Shown piece by piece: positions 7,762-15,576 of a stretch of 17,264 nt of DNA (its first letter is position 1; each line of letters opens with the position of its first letter). The notes beneath the pieces are model-generated. The model did no database searches. It had not been told where the DNA came from and saw only the letters and a list, made by a program, of their open reading frames with translations. The stretch is from Spirosomataceae bacterium. Its GTDB lineage: Bacteria; Bacteroidota; Bacteroidia; Cytophagales; Spirosomataceae. Both the position numbers and the translations under genes were made by a program. The stretch covers positions 1 to 17,264 of the forward strand of contig JANQUM010000370.1 of NCBI GenBank assembly GCA_030731175.1, written 5' to 3'.

Positions 7762-8640
7762 ATGAACACGTTAGAAAAGTACCTATTGGCGGTTGATATC
7801 GGTGGTAGCCACATTAGCTCATGCTTGATAAATATCAATGATTTTACCGTAAAAAACGATGGAATCATCACCCAAAAAGTAAACAGTTTCGATAACGAAA
7901 GTATCATTCTTGATTGTTGGACAGAACACCTCGCCAAGCAACTATCAAAAGACGTATCTAAGATAGCCATTGCCATGCCCGGCCCGTTCAATTATCAAAC
8001 CGCAACGGCTTTATATAACCAAGGGAAGAAGTTTGGCAGCTTGTCAAACCTTCCGATTGGTAGTATTTTGGAAAAAAAACTCAACGCAAAAGTATTCTTC
8101 TTTAACGATGCCGACTGCTTCGGAATAGGAGAATACAAATTTGGAAATGGGCGGAGCGAAGGCAATATGATAGGAATCACACTCGGAACGGGCATTGGCA
8201 GTACCTTTATTGAATCAGGAAAAGTTATCACAGACTCATCCGACGTACCGCCCGACGGTGAAATTTTCAACTTGCCATTTCAAGAAGGAATTGCCGATGA
8301 TTACTTTTCTACTCGATGGTTCGTCGATTTTTCCAGCAAACAATTCGGCAAACAGGTAAATGGTGTAAAATCAATGATTGATCAGCTTGATGAGTTGCAG
8401 TTAGATATAACATTTACTGCCTTCTGTGATAATTTCTTCATATTTATGTCACCGATAATGGCTAAATTTAATGCCAAGAACCTCGTTTTAGGAGGTAATA
8501 TATCTAAGGCAGAAAAGTATCTTGAACCCAAGTTAAAGGCGTTGTTCAACAATGATGTACAGATTCGTTTTTCTGAACTAAACGAAACCGCCATTTTACT
8601 TGGTGCAGCAGCATTAGCTAAAACTTCCATTAACTCATGA
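7762..8640 (+). CDS. ROK-family sugar kinase
   Basis: The 292-residue protein shows the ROK/ASKHA layout. The phosphate-1 loop is AVDIGGSH at 10-17, then MPGPF at 72-76. FNDADCFGIGE at 114-124 includes the likely catalytic base D116. LGTGIGS is at 141-147, GEIFN at 166-170 and LGGNIS at 243-248. The cysteine-rich zinc motif found in many ROK proteins (CxCGxxGCxE) is absent. It should phosphorylate the hexose released by the upstream hydrolase (glucose or mannose) to the 6-phosphate, so the cluster needs no external hexokinase. It starts 6 bases after the symporter stop, and its TGA overlaps the glycerate kinase ATG. A transcriptional-repressor role is unlikely because there is no N-terminal HTH. 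Confidence 0.85.
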   Translation: MNTLEKYLLAVDIGGSHISSCLININDFTVKNDGIITQKVNSFDNESIILDCWTEHLAKQLSKDVSKIAIAMPGPFNYQTATALYNQGKKFGSLSNLPIGSILEKKLNAKVFFFNDADCFGIGEYKFGNGRSEGNMIGITLGTGIGSTFIESGKVITDSSDVPPDGEIFNLPFQEGIADDYFSTRWFVDFSSKQFGKQVNGVKSMIDQLDELQLDITFTAFCDNFFIFMSPIMAKFNAKNLVLGGNISKAEKYLEPKLKALFNNDVQIRFSELNETAILLGAAALAKTSINS

Positions 8641-9734
8641 AAACCCTCATTTGCCCCGATAAATTTAAAGGATCATTAACCGCATTAAAGGTTGCCAAAG
8701 CTATTGAAAAAGGCTTACCCAATCTCCACAAATCTACGCTCGTTCCGATGGCGGATGGCGGCGAAGGATCGCTCGACGTAATTGCTGCAAATATTGCGGG
8801 GCGTTGGAAAACCATCGAAGTAAACGACCCGCTTTTCCGCCCCGTTTTAGCAAGTTATTATATTTCAGAAAAAGCGGCTTTCGTAGAAATGGCACGAGCT
8901 TCGGGCTACGAGTTACTTACAAACCCCGAACGTAATTGCATGATAGCAAGTACGTTCGGAACCGGCGAACTGATTCGGGATGCTATTCAGGAAGGAATAA
9001 AATCAATCTATTTATTCATTGGTGGAAGTGCCACAAACGACGGCGGAATTGGCGTCGCAGCTGCGTTGGGCTATGCTTTTTTAGATAAAACAGGCGTAGA
9101 ACTTTCACCGATTGGAGAAAACCTAATTCGCATTCACGATATTATTTCACCCGAGAATTCACTTCCTGAAATAGAATTTACGGTTGTCTGCGATGTCACG
9201 AATCCGTTCTTTGGACCAAACGGGGCGGCCCACGTTTACGCTGCTCAAAAAGGAGCAAGTCCCGAACAAATTGTTGAATTAGATAAGGGTTTAGCGAACC
9301 TTGCTCACATTATTCAAAAGCAATTCAAAATCAACCTACAAGAAATTAAAGGAGCAGGTGCAGCGGGTGGGCTTGGCGGCGGAGCGGTGGCTTTTTTAAA
9401 CGCTAAAATCCAATCGGGAACTGAAACCCTAATGGATGTTACGGGTCTTCATGAAAAAATAAAGAACAGTGATTTAGTCATTACCGGAGAAGGCAAAGTT
9501 GACACTCAAAGCATCAGCGGAAAACTCATCGATGGCATTTGTAAAATAGCCAAGGCAAATCAGATTCCAGTTTGGATTATTTGCGGAATATCAGAAATTC
9601 CCGAATCAGAATTGAAAGAATTAGGGGTCGAAAAAGTAATCGCATTAGTAAACGAAGAAACGCCCGCTGAATACGCAATTCAACATGCTGGAGCATTGAT
9701 TGAAAAGCGAATACAAGAGTTATTTCAAAGTTAG
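8637..9734 (+). CDS. Glycerate kinase, GlxK/GarK family
   Basis: The 365-residue protein matches the GlxK/GarK family (TIGR00045/PF02595) over its full length. Visible motifs are CPDKFKGSL at 6-14, MADGGEGSLD at 38-47, IGGSATNDGG at 128-137, CDVTNPFFGPNGAA at 185-198, a glycine-rich GAGAAGGLGGGA at 239-250 and TGEGKVDTQS at 283-292. Family members phosphorylate D-glycerate with ATP, usually to 2-phosphoglycerate, which enters lower glycolysis. In other bacteria the gene sits with glyoxylate or galactarate genes; none is present here. Instead it closes a cluster with a GH63 hydrolase that can release D-glycerate, which is the key argument for the pathway. The ATG lies inside the ATGA overlap with the ROK kinase gene. 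Confidence 0.93.
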   Translation: MKTLICPDKFKGSLTALKVAKAIEKGLPNLHKSTLVPMADGGEGSLDVIAANIAGRWKTIEVNDPLFRPVLASYYISEKAAFVEMARASGYELLTNPERNCMIASTFGTGELIRDAIQEGIKSIYLFIGGSATNDGGIGVAAALGYAFLDKTGVELSPIGENLIRIHDIISPENSLPEIEFTVVCDVTNPFFGPNGAAHVYAAQKGASPEQIVELDKGLANLAHIIQKQFKINLQEIKGAGAAGGLGGGAVAFLNAKIQSGTETLMDVTGLHEKIKNSDLVITGEGKVDTQSISGKLIDGICKIAKANQIPVWIICGISEIPESELKELGVEKVIALVNEETPAEYAIQHAGALIEKRIQELFQS

Positions 9735-9742
9735 TTAGCTCC

Positions 9743-9787
9743 TTACCCAATCCCGTAAGTACGGGAGGGAAGGTTGGGATGGGGTAA
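9743..9787. repeat. REP-like nested palindrome between convergent genes
   Basis: A perfect inner hairpin TCCCGTA-AG-TACGGGA (9751-9766) is flanked by outer arms TTACCC (9743-9748) and GGGTAA (9782-9787). The intervening sequence is G-rich on one side and C-rich on the other. It fills nearly all of the 56-base gap between the convergent glycerate kinase and cupin genes. Similar CCC/GGG-rich palindromes recur between genes in many Cytophagales genomes, so a repetitive extragenic palindrome is likely. It may also stop transcription from both sides, although no T run follows. Only one copy is in the window. Confidence 0.5.
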
Positions 9788-9790
9788 ATC

Positions 9791-10300
9791 CTACCTTCCA
9801 AAATCATCCTGCACTCGCACGATGTCGTCTTCGTCAGAAGGGTTTTCAGCGTCTTCGTGTTGCCAAATTTCCGCCACAATTCCGAAGCCATCCGTTCCTA
9901 CTAAGCGGTGGCGTTCGCCACATTTCAGTTTTACAACGTCACCAATTGCTAAATTTTGCAAATCGGTTTGCTCGTCAGTGTCTGACTTTATAACTCCAGC
10001 AACGCCGTCAATCAGTTTCCAGATTTCCGAGCGGCGGTGATGGTATTGCCACGAAAGCCGCTGGTCAGGAGCTACAACAAGTATTTTCGGACTTAACTTT
10101 CCAAATCCTGCAAAATCCTCGACGGAGTATTCCTCGAAAAATCGGTTTATAAATAGATCGGCTTGACTTTCGTCCAATACAAAAAAACCTCCCCACGGGC
10201 GGCTTTGATCGGTAGAAGCAACGGTGAAGTTTTCTTCTTTCAAAAATTCAGAAACGGAAGCAAAAACGTCTTCCCGTGATGTAGCTTTTTGAGTATTCAT
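9791..10300 (-). CDS. Stand-alone cupin related to type II mannose-6-phosphate isomerase
   Basis: The 169-residue protein corresponds to the C-terminal cupin domain of bifunctional type II phosphomannose isomerases. It has RPWGG at 34-38, LSWQYHHRRSEIW at 82-94 (probable metal ligands H87, H88, E92; a further histidine at 131), and the family's typical ending EDDIVRVQDDFGR at 157-169. Such single-domain proteins are often labelled phosphoheptose isomerase or cupin. Known full-length relatives interconvert mannose-6-phosphate and fructose-6-phosphate. The ATG at 10298-10300 is preferred: a promoter lies directly upstream, and the 15 extra residues reachable from the ATG at 10345 do not resemble the family. 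It converges on the hexosylglycerate cluster and could process mannose-6-phosphate, but it may be an unrelated neighbour. Confidence 0.8.
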   Translation of the reverse strand: MNTQKATSREDVFASVSEFLKEENFTVASTDQSRPWGGFFVLDESQADLFINRFFEEYSVEDFAGFGKLSPKILVVAPDQRLSWQYHHRRSEIWKLIDGVAGVIKSDTDEQTDLQNLAIGDVVKLKCGERHRLVGTDGFGIVAEIWQHEDAENPSDEDDIVRVQDDFGR

Positions 10301-10314
10301 GCGGTAAAATTTTA

Positions 10315-10345
10315 CAAAAATAACACCGTAGAGTTTATCCACCAA
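10315..10345 (-). promoter_or_regulatory. Promoter of the cupin isomerase-like gene
   Basis: Read on the minus strand, TTG (10343-10345) and TATTTTTG (10322-10315) match the Bacteroidota -33 and -7 boxes with 20 bases between them. Transcription would begin about ten bases before the ATG at 10300, which rules out the upstream ATG at 10345. Confidence 0.65.
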
Positions 10346-10404
10346 TGTTTATCTCATTAAATACACTTGATAAAGAGCTTTTAAAATTAGTCTGTAAACG
10401 GAGT

Positions 10405-11640
10405 TCAACTTACATTAACGTCATCGTTCCTATTTGTTATCTGATGCTCTACTGATTTTAGCATTTTTTTTACCGAAATACTGTCAGTTACGTTGCTGAG
10501 TTGAAGTAACAATTGGTACATCTCTCGAATCAACAGGCGGTCTGTCTTTCCGTAATCCCAAATGGGCATCACGGTTCGTTCAAAAATTTCTTCAAAAGTC
10601 TGCTCTTTCATCACCACCCGCTGTTGCAAATTAGAGTCTTCAAAAATCAATTTTGGGTGAGCCAAATTGCGTTTTAAAAGTAGCACAAATAACGAACGCA
10701 TGCTCACAATTGCCGTACCGGGATCGTTGATTCCGGGACTTAGGGCTTTCAACGCAATTTCGGTGAGTTGCTTAAAGCCGTAGAAAAAGTTGTTCTCAAT
10801 CCGCTCTTCCTCATGGTACAAAAAGCTTTCAGAAATCTTAGTCGCTACTTTTTCGTCTAATTGCTTACTCACCATCGCAACAGGCTGCCCTTTAAATAGA
10901 AACGTACTTTTTGTGTGCAAAAAACTAAGCGAAAAATCATTTTCTTCGCATAATTTCAACAACGGTTCTTCCGCAAAACCTTCAAAAATTCCTGACCTTG
11001 GACCATTTATTGTATAATTGCTTTCTATTTTCAGGGCGATGAGCAGCGGCTTTTCGTAACTGCATTCAACGTCCATCGACTCCTTCGTGTCGTCGTAAAT
11101 TCGATTTATAATTACCTCATATTTAACCGATTGCGTAATATAATGGAGAAAATAAATAAACAGAAAAATATCAAAAATAGTAAAAATTATAAGCAAATAA
11201 GTGCTTAGAACTGGAATAGATAAATGCGATTCAATATCACGAATGGTACTCAACAAAAAGAGGGCAAAAACGATCGTCCCGATGTAAACACCCAAAACCA
11301 TTTGCTGGAAACGATTACCAATTAATTTATCCAAAATGCGGTTACTCATCTGCGAAGCCGCCTGATTCAGCACAATCATTACCATCGAAAAACTGAAAAC
11401 AGTCAAGGATAAAATCCCTGCCAAAATAGTAGAGATAATTGACCTCGCGGTGCTCGCATCTTTGAGCGTCAACCAACTAAAGTTTGATTTTAGGCTTTTC
11501 CCGAATTCTGAAAAGTCGAGCGTTATAGTGACGTATGCGGCCACTAAAAACATCAACGCAATAAACGCCGGGTAAAACGCAATGCTGTTTACGGTATCGT
11601 AATATTTACGTTTTACCCAAATTTTTGACTTATCAAACAT
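10405..11640 (-). CDS. DUF2254 family membrane protein
   Basis: The 411-residue protein has four hydrophobic segments in its first 170 residues (about 20-40, 67-92, 114-133, 142-168) followed by a long soluble domain of about 240 residues. The stretch STARSIISTILAGILSLTVF with the following LNQAASQMSNRIL, and the later ALSPGINDPGTA at 299-310, match the DUF2254 (PF10011) family of predicted membrane proteins. No biochemical role is established for the family, and none is proposed here. It lies upstream of the cupin gene on the same strand, but the cupin has its own promoter. The next gene (pepA) runs divergently. Confidence 0.85.
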   Translation of the reverse strand: MFDKSKIWVKRKYYDTVNSIAFYPAFIALMFLVAAYVTITLDFSEFGKSLKSNFSWLTLKDASTARSIISTILAGILSLTVFSFSMVMIVLNQAASQMSNRILDKLIGNRFQQMVLGVYIGTIVFALFLLSTIRDIESHLSIPVLSTYLLIIFTIFDIFLFIYFLHYITQSVKYEVIINRIYDDTKESMDVECSYEKPLLIALKIESNYTINGPRSGIFEGFAEEPLLKLCEENDFSLSFLHTKSTFLFKGQPVAMVSKQLDEKVATKISESFLYHEEERIENNFFYGFKQLTEIALKALSPGINDPGTAIVSMRSLFVLLLKRNLAHPKLIFEDSNLQQRVVMKEQTFEEIFERTVMPIWDYGKTDRLLIREMYQLLLQLSNVTDSISVKKMLKSVEHQITNRNDDVNVS

Positions 11641-11743
11641 AGATTTTGAAGACGAGAAAATTACAAGGAATCATTTTTTTAGAACGCCAAAGAGCCAAAA
11701 GCTATCATTTGATTACAAAATCGTTTCTCAAAAAACCATTCCG

Positions 11744-11751
11744 TAAATTTG
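11744..11751 (+). promoter_or_regulatory. -7 promoter box for pepA
   Basis: TAAATTTG matches TAnnTTTG fully and lies 50 bases before the ATG at 11802. No TTG sits at the usual -33 spacing. Its position supports the internal ATG as the real pepA start. Confidence 0.5.
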
Positions 11752-11801
11752 TTGCTAAAGGCGAAACGAAAGCCAATTTGATTAAAACTAAATACAAATC
11801 C

Positions 11802-13268
11802 ATGAATATTGAAATTACAACGAAGCTAACTTCACAAAATACCCTAATAATTCCGGTCGTTGAAAACGATGCACTGCAAACCAACCTCGCAATAATTGCC
11901 GAAATGGCCGGCGTTGATTCCGCTGATCTTTCAGCAGACTTTAAAGCAAAAGCAAGCGAATCATCTTCGTTTTACGCAAGCGGAAAAACATTCAAAAAAG
12001 TAATATTAATCGGTTTGGGTAAAGAACCGAAGAGCAGAAAGGTTATCGAAACTTTCCGCTCTTTTTTTTACAAGAATAAAAAGAAGTTATCGGGAAATGT
12101 CGCCATTGATTTCTCAAGTGCAAACACCTCAGCATTAGCCGAATACATCGCAAACGGTATCTTTTTAGCTCCGTACGAAATTGGTTTTCTGCAAACTGAA
12201 GAAAAGAAAGACGTTGATTTTTTTAGCGGCGAAAACTCGGTAACATTTGTATCGGAAACAAACATTGATGCAGCCGTAGAAAAAGGTAAAGCAACCGCCG
12301 AAACGCAACGCAATATGCTGCAATTGGTGGATTCTCCCGCCAATTACAAAACGCCACAACAAATGGCAAAATATGTAGTTGATTCAGGAAATGTAAACGG
12401 CTTCAAAACCACCATTTACGATGCCGTCCAATGCGAAGAAATTGGCTTGCACGCCCTGCTTGCCGTTGGTCGGGGAAGTGTTGACAACCCGCCCGTTTTT
12501 ATCGTTATGGAATACGACGGAACAGGTGAAGCGAACGCAAAAACCTTCGGATTAGTAGGTAAAGGCGTTACATTTGACACGGGCGGTGTTTCGCTAAAAC
12601 CCGGCGATAACATGAATTATATGAAATCTGACATGGGCGGTGCAGCGGCCGTAATTGGTGCGGTAGAGTTACTCGCCAAATTGAAAGCCCCCGTGAAAGT
12701 AATCGGGATTGTTCCGGCAACTGAAAACTGTATTGATAGCTTGGCAATCAAACCCGGCGACGTGATAAATTCTTACGCCGGAAAAACCATCGAGGTAATC
12801 AATACCGATGCGGAAGGAAGGCTAATCCTTGCCGATGGCGTTCATTATATGAAAAAGCATTTCAATCCTGATATCATGATTGACCTCGCCACGCTTACCG
12901 GAAGTGCGATCCGAGCGTTAGGCTTTGGCACTGCGGCGTTGATGTCAAACAATGATTCGCTGGTTGAAAAACTCTACAAAGCCGCCGAGCAAACCAACGA
13001 AAAAGTATGGAGAATGCCCCTTTGGGACGAGGACTACAAAGACATGATGAAATCTGACGTTGCCGATATCATGAATCTTTCGGTGGCTCCGGTAGCGGGT
13101 GCAATCACGGCGGCAAAGTTCATTGAGTTTTTTACAGACGAACATCCTAACTGGGCACACCTCGATATTGCTGGAGTAGCATTTGGTGGTTCTGAATACG
13201 GAAAGATGAAATCCGCAACGGCGTACGGCGTACGGTTATTGACGGAATTTATTCTAAAAGAAGCATAA
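11802..13268 (+). CDS. pepA: Leucyl aminopeptidase (M17 family)
   Basis: The 488-residue protein is a cytosolic two-metal aminopeptidase that removes N-terminal residues, mainly leucine, in peptide turnover. The metal ligands expected from E. coli PepA are all present with identical spacing: K254 and D259 (VGKGVTFDTGG), D277 (KSDMGG), D336 and E338 in the family signature NTDAEGR. The catalytic K266 and R340 are also there. The N-terminal 160 residues are the more variable regulatory domain. The frame stays open upstream to 11646, but those 52 residues are basic and unlike the family, and a promoter box lies within them, so the ATG at 11802 is taken. It is flanked by a divergent DUF2254 gene and followed by a strong terminator. 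Confidence 0.95.
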   Translation: MNIEITTKLTSQNTLIIPVVENDALQTNLAIIAEMAGVDSADLSADFKAKASESSSFYASGKTFKKVILIGLGKEPKSRKVIETFRSFFYKNKKKLSGNVAIDFSSANTSALAEYIANGIFLAPYEIGFLQTEEKKDVDFFSGENSVTFVSETNIDAAVEKGKATAETQRNMLQLVDSPANYKTPQQMAKYVVDSGNVNGFKTTIYDAVQCEEIGLHALLAVGRGSVDNPPVFIVMEYDGTGEANAKTFGLVGKGVTFDTGGVSLKPGDNMNYMKSDMGGAAAVIGAVELLAKLKAPVKVIGIVPATENCIDSLAIKPGDVINSYAGKTIEVINTDAEGRLILADGVHYMKKHFNPDIMIDLATLTGSAIRALGFGTAALMSNNDSLVEKLYKAAEQTNEKVWRMPLWDEDYKDMMKSDVADIMNLSVAPVAGAITAAKFIEFFTDEHPNWAHLDIAGVAFGGSEYGKMKSATAYGVRLLTEFILKEA

Positions 13269-13276
13269 AGTTTGAT

Positions 13277-13322
13277 TCAACTCTGGCAGCGGTCTAAGAC
13301 TCTGCCGGGGTTGGTTTTTTTT
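13277..13322 (+). terminator. Intrinsic terminator of pepA
   Basis: A 12-base-pair stem (13277-13288 with 13301-13312, including two G-T pairs) with a 12-base loop is followed by a T run at 13314-13322. It starts 8 bases after the pepA stop. No A run precedes it, so it should act mainly on the plus strand. Confidence 0.85.
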
Positions 13323-13368
13323 AACTGGCGAAAGAGAGTTTTTCCAATCTCAGCTCCGTTATCTTCAA

Positions 13369-14220
13369 TCACTGGATTATCCCAACCGAAAACATAATCA
13401 GGTTAGAAGAAAACCGGAAACGTGCCGGATTACTGGCGGGTCCCATATCAATGTCAGTATAATTCGAAAGTCCGCTTTCATAACGAAAGTCAAAGTAAAA
13501 CTGCTCAAACTCGAAGCCTATTCCCGACATAAAATTAACGACTGGGCGTTGCAAGAAACTTCCGTTTAACGGAATGGTAGAGTAAGGCCGTAACCCTTTC
13601 TGAAAATCTTCGCCAATACTATATGCAAACGAAGTGACCGGACCAAAGAATATACGTGCTTTCCTGAATTTAATCCCTAACAAGAGGGGAACGTCAATAA
13701 CGTTTACCGAAGCATCAATTCTATTTAACAGGTTATTATCACGTCCTAAAATATCAAAGATTCCTCCTTTTGCGGTGTAAACTAATTCGGGTTGAAGAAA
13801 AAATGAACCTCGTGATATCCTACCAAATACCCCCGCCGAATACTGCTGCGAGAACTTTGAGTTACTTCGCAGCTGATCACGAACCAGTTTGCCGTTTACC
13901 AAAGCGGGGGAACCGTTAGCATTTACCCGAATCGGCACAATATTTGCGAACTCCAGCTGACTCCTAACAATACTACCCCTCAACCCCCATTGAAACCGAA
14001 ACTTATCACGAATAAATTCCTGAATATAACTCTCATTGCTATCAATTTCTACTTCCTGCATAGCATCTTCTAAAATCAGCGAGTTACTATCAAAACCCTC
14101 TCCAAACGCGGCAGAATCTACCTTGGGGGTATTTTGAGGATGTCTGATGACTTGAGAAATGGCTTGACTGAAGGCAGTGCAAAGTAAAATAACTAATAGA
14201 ATTGTAGCGTTTTTTTTCAT
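13369..14220 (-). CDS. PorT-like outer-membrane beta-barrel protein
   Basis: The 283-residue protein starts with a clear signal peptide (MKKNATILLVILLCTAFSQA, cleavage near residue 22). A polar linker of about 50 residues follows, then an alternating-residue barrel region beginning at RFQWGLRGS and continuing with FFLQPELVYTAKGG, IDVPLLLGIKF and VNFMSGIGFEFEQFYFDFRYESGL. This pattern fits the PorT-family/OMP_b-brl_2 outer-membrane barrels common in Bacteroidota, some of which take part in type IX secretion; no specific role can be given here. The ATG at 14218-14220 puts the signal peptide at the N-terminus, while an upstream ATG at 14277 would add 19 residues ahead of it. It lies 72 bases downstream of the thioesterase gene on the same strand and may be co-transcribed. 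Confidence 0.75.
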   Translation of the reverse strand: MKKNATILLVILLCTAFSQAISQVIRHPQNTPKVDSAAFGEGFDSNSLILEDAMQEVEIDSNESYIQEFIRDKFRFQWGLRGSIVRSQLEFANIVPIRVNANGSPALVNGKLVRDQLRSNSKFSQQYSAGVFGRISRGSFFLQPELVYTAKGGIFDILGRDNNLLNRIDASVNVIDVPLLLGIKFRKARIFFGPVTSFAYSIGEDFQKGLRPYSTIPLNGSFLQRPVVNFMSGIGFEFEQFYFDFRYESGLSNYTDIDMGPASNPARFRFSSNLIMFSVGIIQ

Positions 14221-14292
14221 AGAAAGAAGCCGTTTTCGGTCAATAGTAGTAACCTTAGACATCAAAAATCGAGCCAAGAAAACAGCACTTTT

Positions 14293-14709
14293 TTATTTGA
14301 TAACTGCAATGGTTAAGCGGCTAACGCAAACTTTTTTACCTTCTTCGTTCGTAATTTCGATATTCCAGACGTGCGTTCTTCGCCCAACATGAATTGGCGT
14401 TACTTTTCCGTACACCCAACCTTCGGCAACTGACCGTAAATGATTTGCGTTAATTTCTAAACCCACGGGGCGTTCAGATTTTGGGTCTTCCAAACACATC
14501 ACAGAAGCAACGCTTCCTAAACTTTCGGCAAGAACTACCGATGCCCCACCGTGCAAAATTCCGTACGGCTGTCGGGTGCGGTGGTCAACGGGCATTCGGG
14601 CGGTAATGTAATCGTTTCCAATCTCAAGGTACTCAATACCAAGGTGTTCCATGATTGTACCTTTGTCAAGCTCCCGTAATTTTTCAAGGGTAAAGTGCGT
14701 TTTAAACAT
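14293..14709 (-). CDS. Hotdog-fold thioesterase (PaaI/EntH/MenI type)
   Basis: The 138-residue single-domain protein has the hotdog thioesterase pattern: ARMPVDHRTRQPYGILHGGASVVLAESLGS at 37-66. H53, G54 and G55 are in the substrate-binding turn and E62 is the likely catalytic acid. A later KVTPIHVGRRTHVWNIEI strand pair is also typical. Close relatives hydrolyse aryl- or acyl-CoA, including 1,4-dihydroxy-2-naphthoyl-CoA in menaquinone synthesis. No menaquinone gene is in the window, so that assignment stays open. It is divergent from the histidine phosphatase gene, with 112 bases between them. Confidence 0.88.
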   Translation of the reverse strand: MFKTHFTLEKLRELDKGTIMEHLGIEYLEIGNDYITARMPVDHRTRQPYGILHGGASVVLAESLGSVASVMCLEDPKSERPVGLEINANHLRSVAEGWVYGKVTPIHVGRRTHVWNIEITNEEGKKVCVSRLTIAVIK

Positions 14710-14717
14710 GATTTTCG

Positions 14718-14725
14718 TAATTTTG
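14718..14725 (+). promoter_or_regulatory. Possible -7 box for the histidine phosphatase gene
   Basis: TAATTTTG matches TAnnTTTG and lies in the divergent gap, giving a leader of about 90 bases before the phosphatase start. No -33 TTG is visible at the right distance. Confidence 0.35.
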
Positions 14726-14821
14726 CGGACTATTTTAGGTGGTAAAAAAGCAAAGTACGGACTTCCACTTTAAATAGTATAATTTTTTCAACGAATCGTA
14801 CTTTTTAATAGAAATCAAGGT

Positions 14822-15454
14822 TTGGGAAATAAAACAATTTATTTGATTAGACACGGCGAAACGGAATATAACCGTCTCGGAATTGTGCAAGGAAGCGGCA
14901 TAGATTCTTCGTTAAATGACGTCGGAATTGCCCAAGCAGATGCGTTTTTTCAAACTTACCAATACGTTCCTTTCGATAAAATTTACACTTCGGCGTTGAA
15001 GCGAACCATCGAAACGGCTCAACCATTTATTGACCTCAAAATTCCGCACCAACAACTTAGCGGCCTCAACGAAATCTCTTGGGGTGAAAAAGAAGGGAAA
15101 GTCCCAAATTACCAACAAGACGGCGACTACAAAGATCTAATTACTGCGTGGAAAAACGGCGATTTTACTGCCGCTGCTCCAGGCGGCGAAAGCCCAGAGC
15201 AAGTGGTTCAAAGACAACGTGAAGCCTTAAAAACCATTTTGGACGACAACGACGAAGAACTTATTTTGGTAGTTATGCACGGTCGTGCCCTACGGATTTT
15301 ACTGACTCACCTCACGGAGCAGCCAATCTCGGCGATGGATACCTTTCATCACAGCAACGTTTGCTTGTATAAGCTTACCTTCAATGCCGAAACTGAAGAG
15401 ATAAAAATTGTAGTCGCAAACGACACTAGCCACCTCATGATGGTGCACGGCTAA
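14822..15454 (+). CDS. Histidine phosphatase / phosphoglycerate-mutase-like protein, TTG start
   Basis: The 210-residue protein belongs to the RHG histidine phosphatase superfamily. It has LIRHGETEYNR at 8-18 with nucleophile H11, TSALKRT at 56-62 with R61, an acidic LNEISWGE segment near 82-89 and VVMHGRALR at 150-158 with H153. Members include cofactor-dependent phosphoglycerate mutases, alpha-ribazole phosphatases and broad phosphatases; at this length a phosphatase is more likely than a glycolytic mutase. The frame contains no ATG between the in-frame stop at 14780 and the conserved N-terminus, so TTG at 14822 is the likely start. It is flanked by a divergent thioesterase gene and a downstream histidine kinase gene 122 bases away. 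Confidence 0.88.
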   Translation: MGNKTIYLIRHGETEYNRLGIVQGSGIDSSLNDVGIAQADAFFQTYQYVPFDKIYTSALKRTIETAQPFIDLKIPHQQLSGLNEISWGEKEGKVPNYQQDGDYKDLITAWKNGDFTAAAPGGESPEQVVQRQREALKTILDDNDEELILVVMHGRALRILLTHLTEQPISAMDTFHHSNVCLYKLTFNAETEEIKIVVANDTSHLMMVHG

Positions 15455-15576
15455 ACCGCCGCCCACGTATTTTGCCATTCATCCGCCAGAAACCATTCGT
15501 TGGTAAAAAGTTTGAACCAATCCGATAAGTTTACCGTATTTTTAGAAACTACGCTTCATTTAGTCGGCGGTTCAAT

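Noticed and set aside
10301..10345. Upstream ATG for the cupin gene
   Set aside because: It lies within the promoter: the -33 TTG and -7 box fall between it and the ATG at 10300.
11646..11801. 52-residue N-terminal extension of leucyl aminopeptidase
   Set aside because: The stretch is basic, unlike M17 enzymes, and contains a TAnnTTTG promoter box; the ATG at 11802 gives normal length.
14221..14277. Longer start for the outer-membrane barrel protein
   Set aside because: It would place 19 residues ahead of a clear lipophilic signal peptide that begins at the ATG at 14220.
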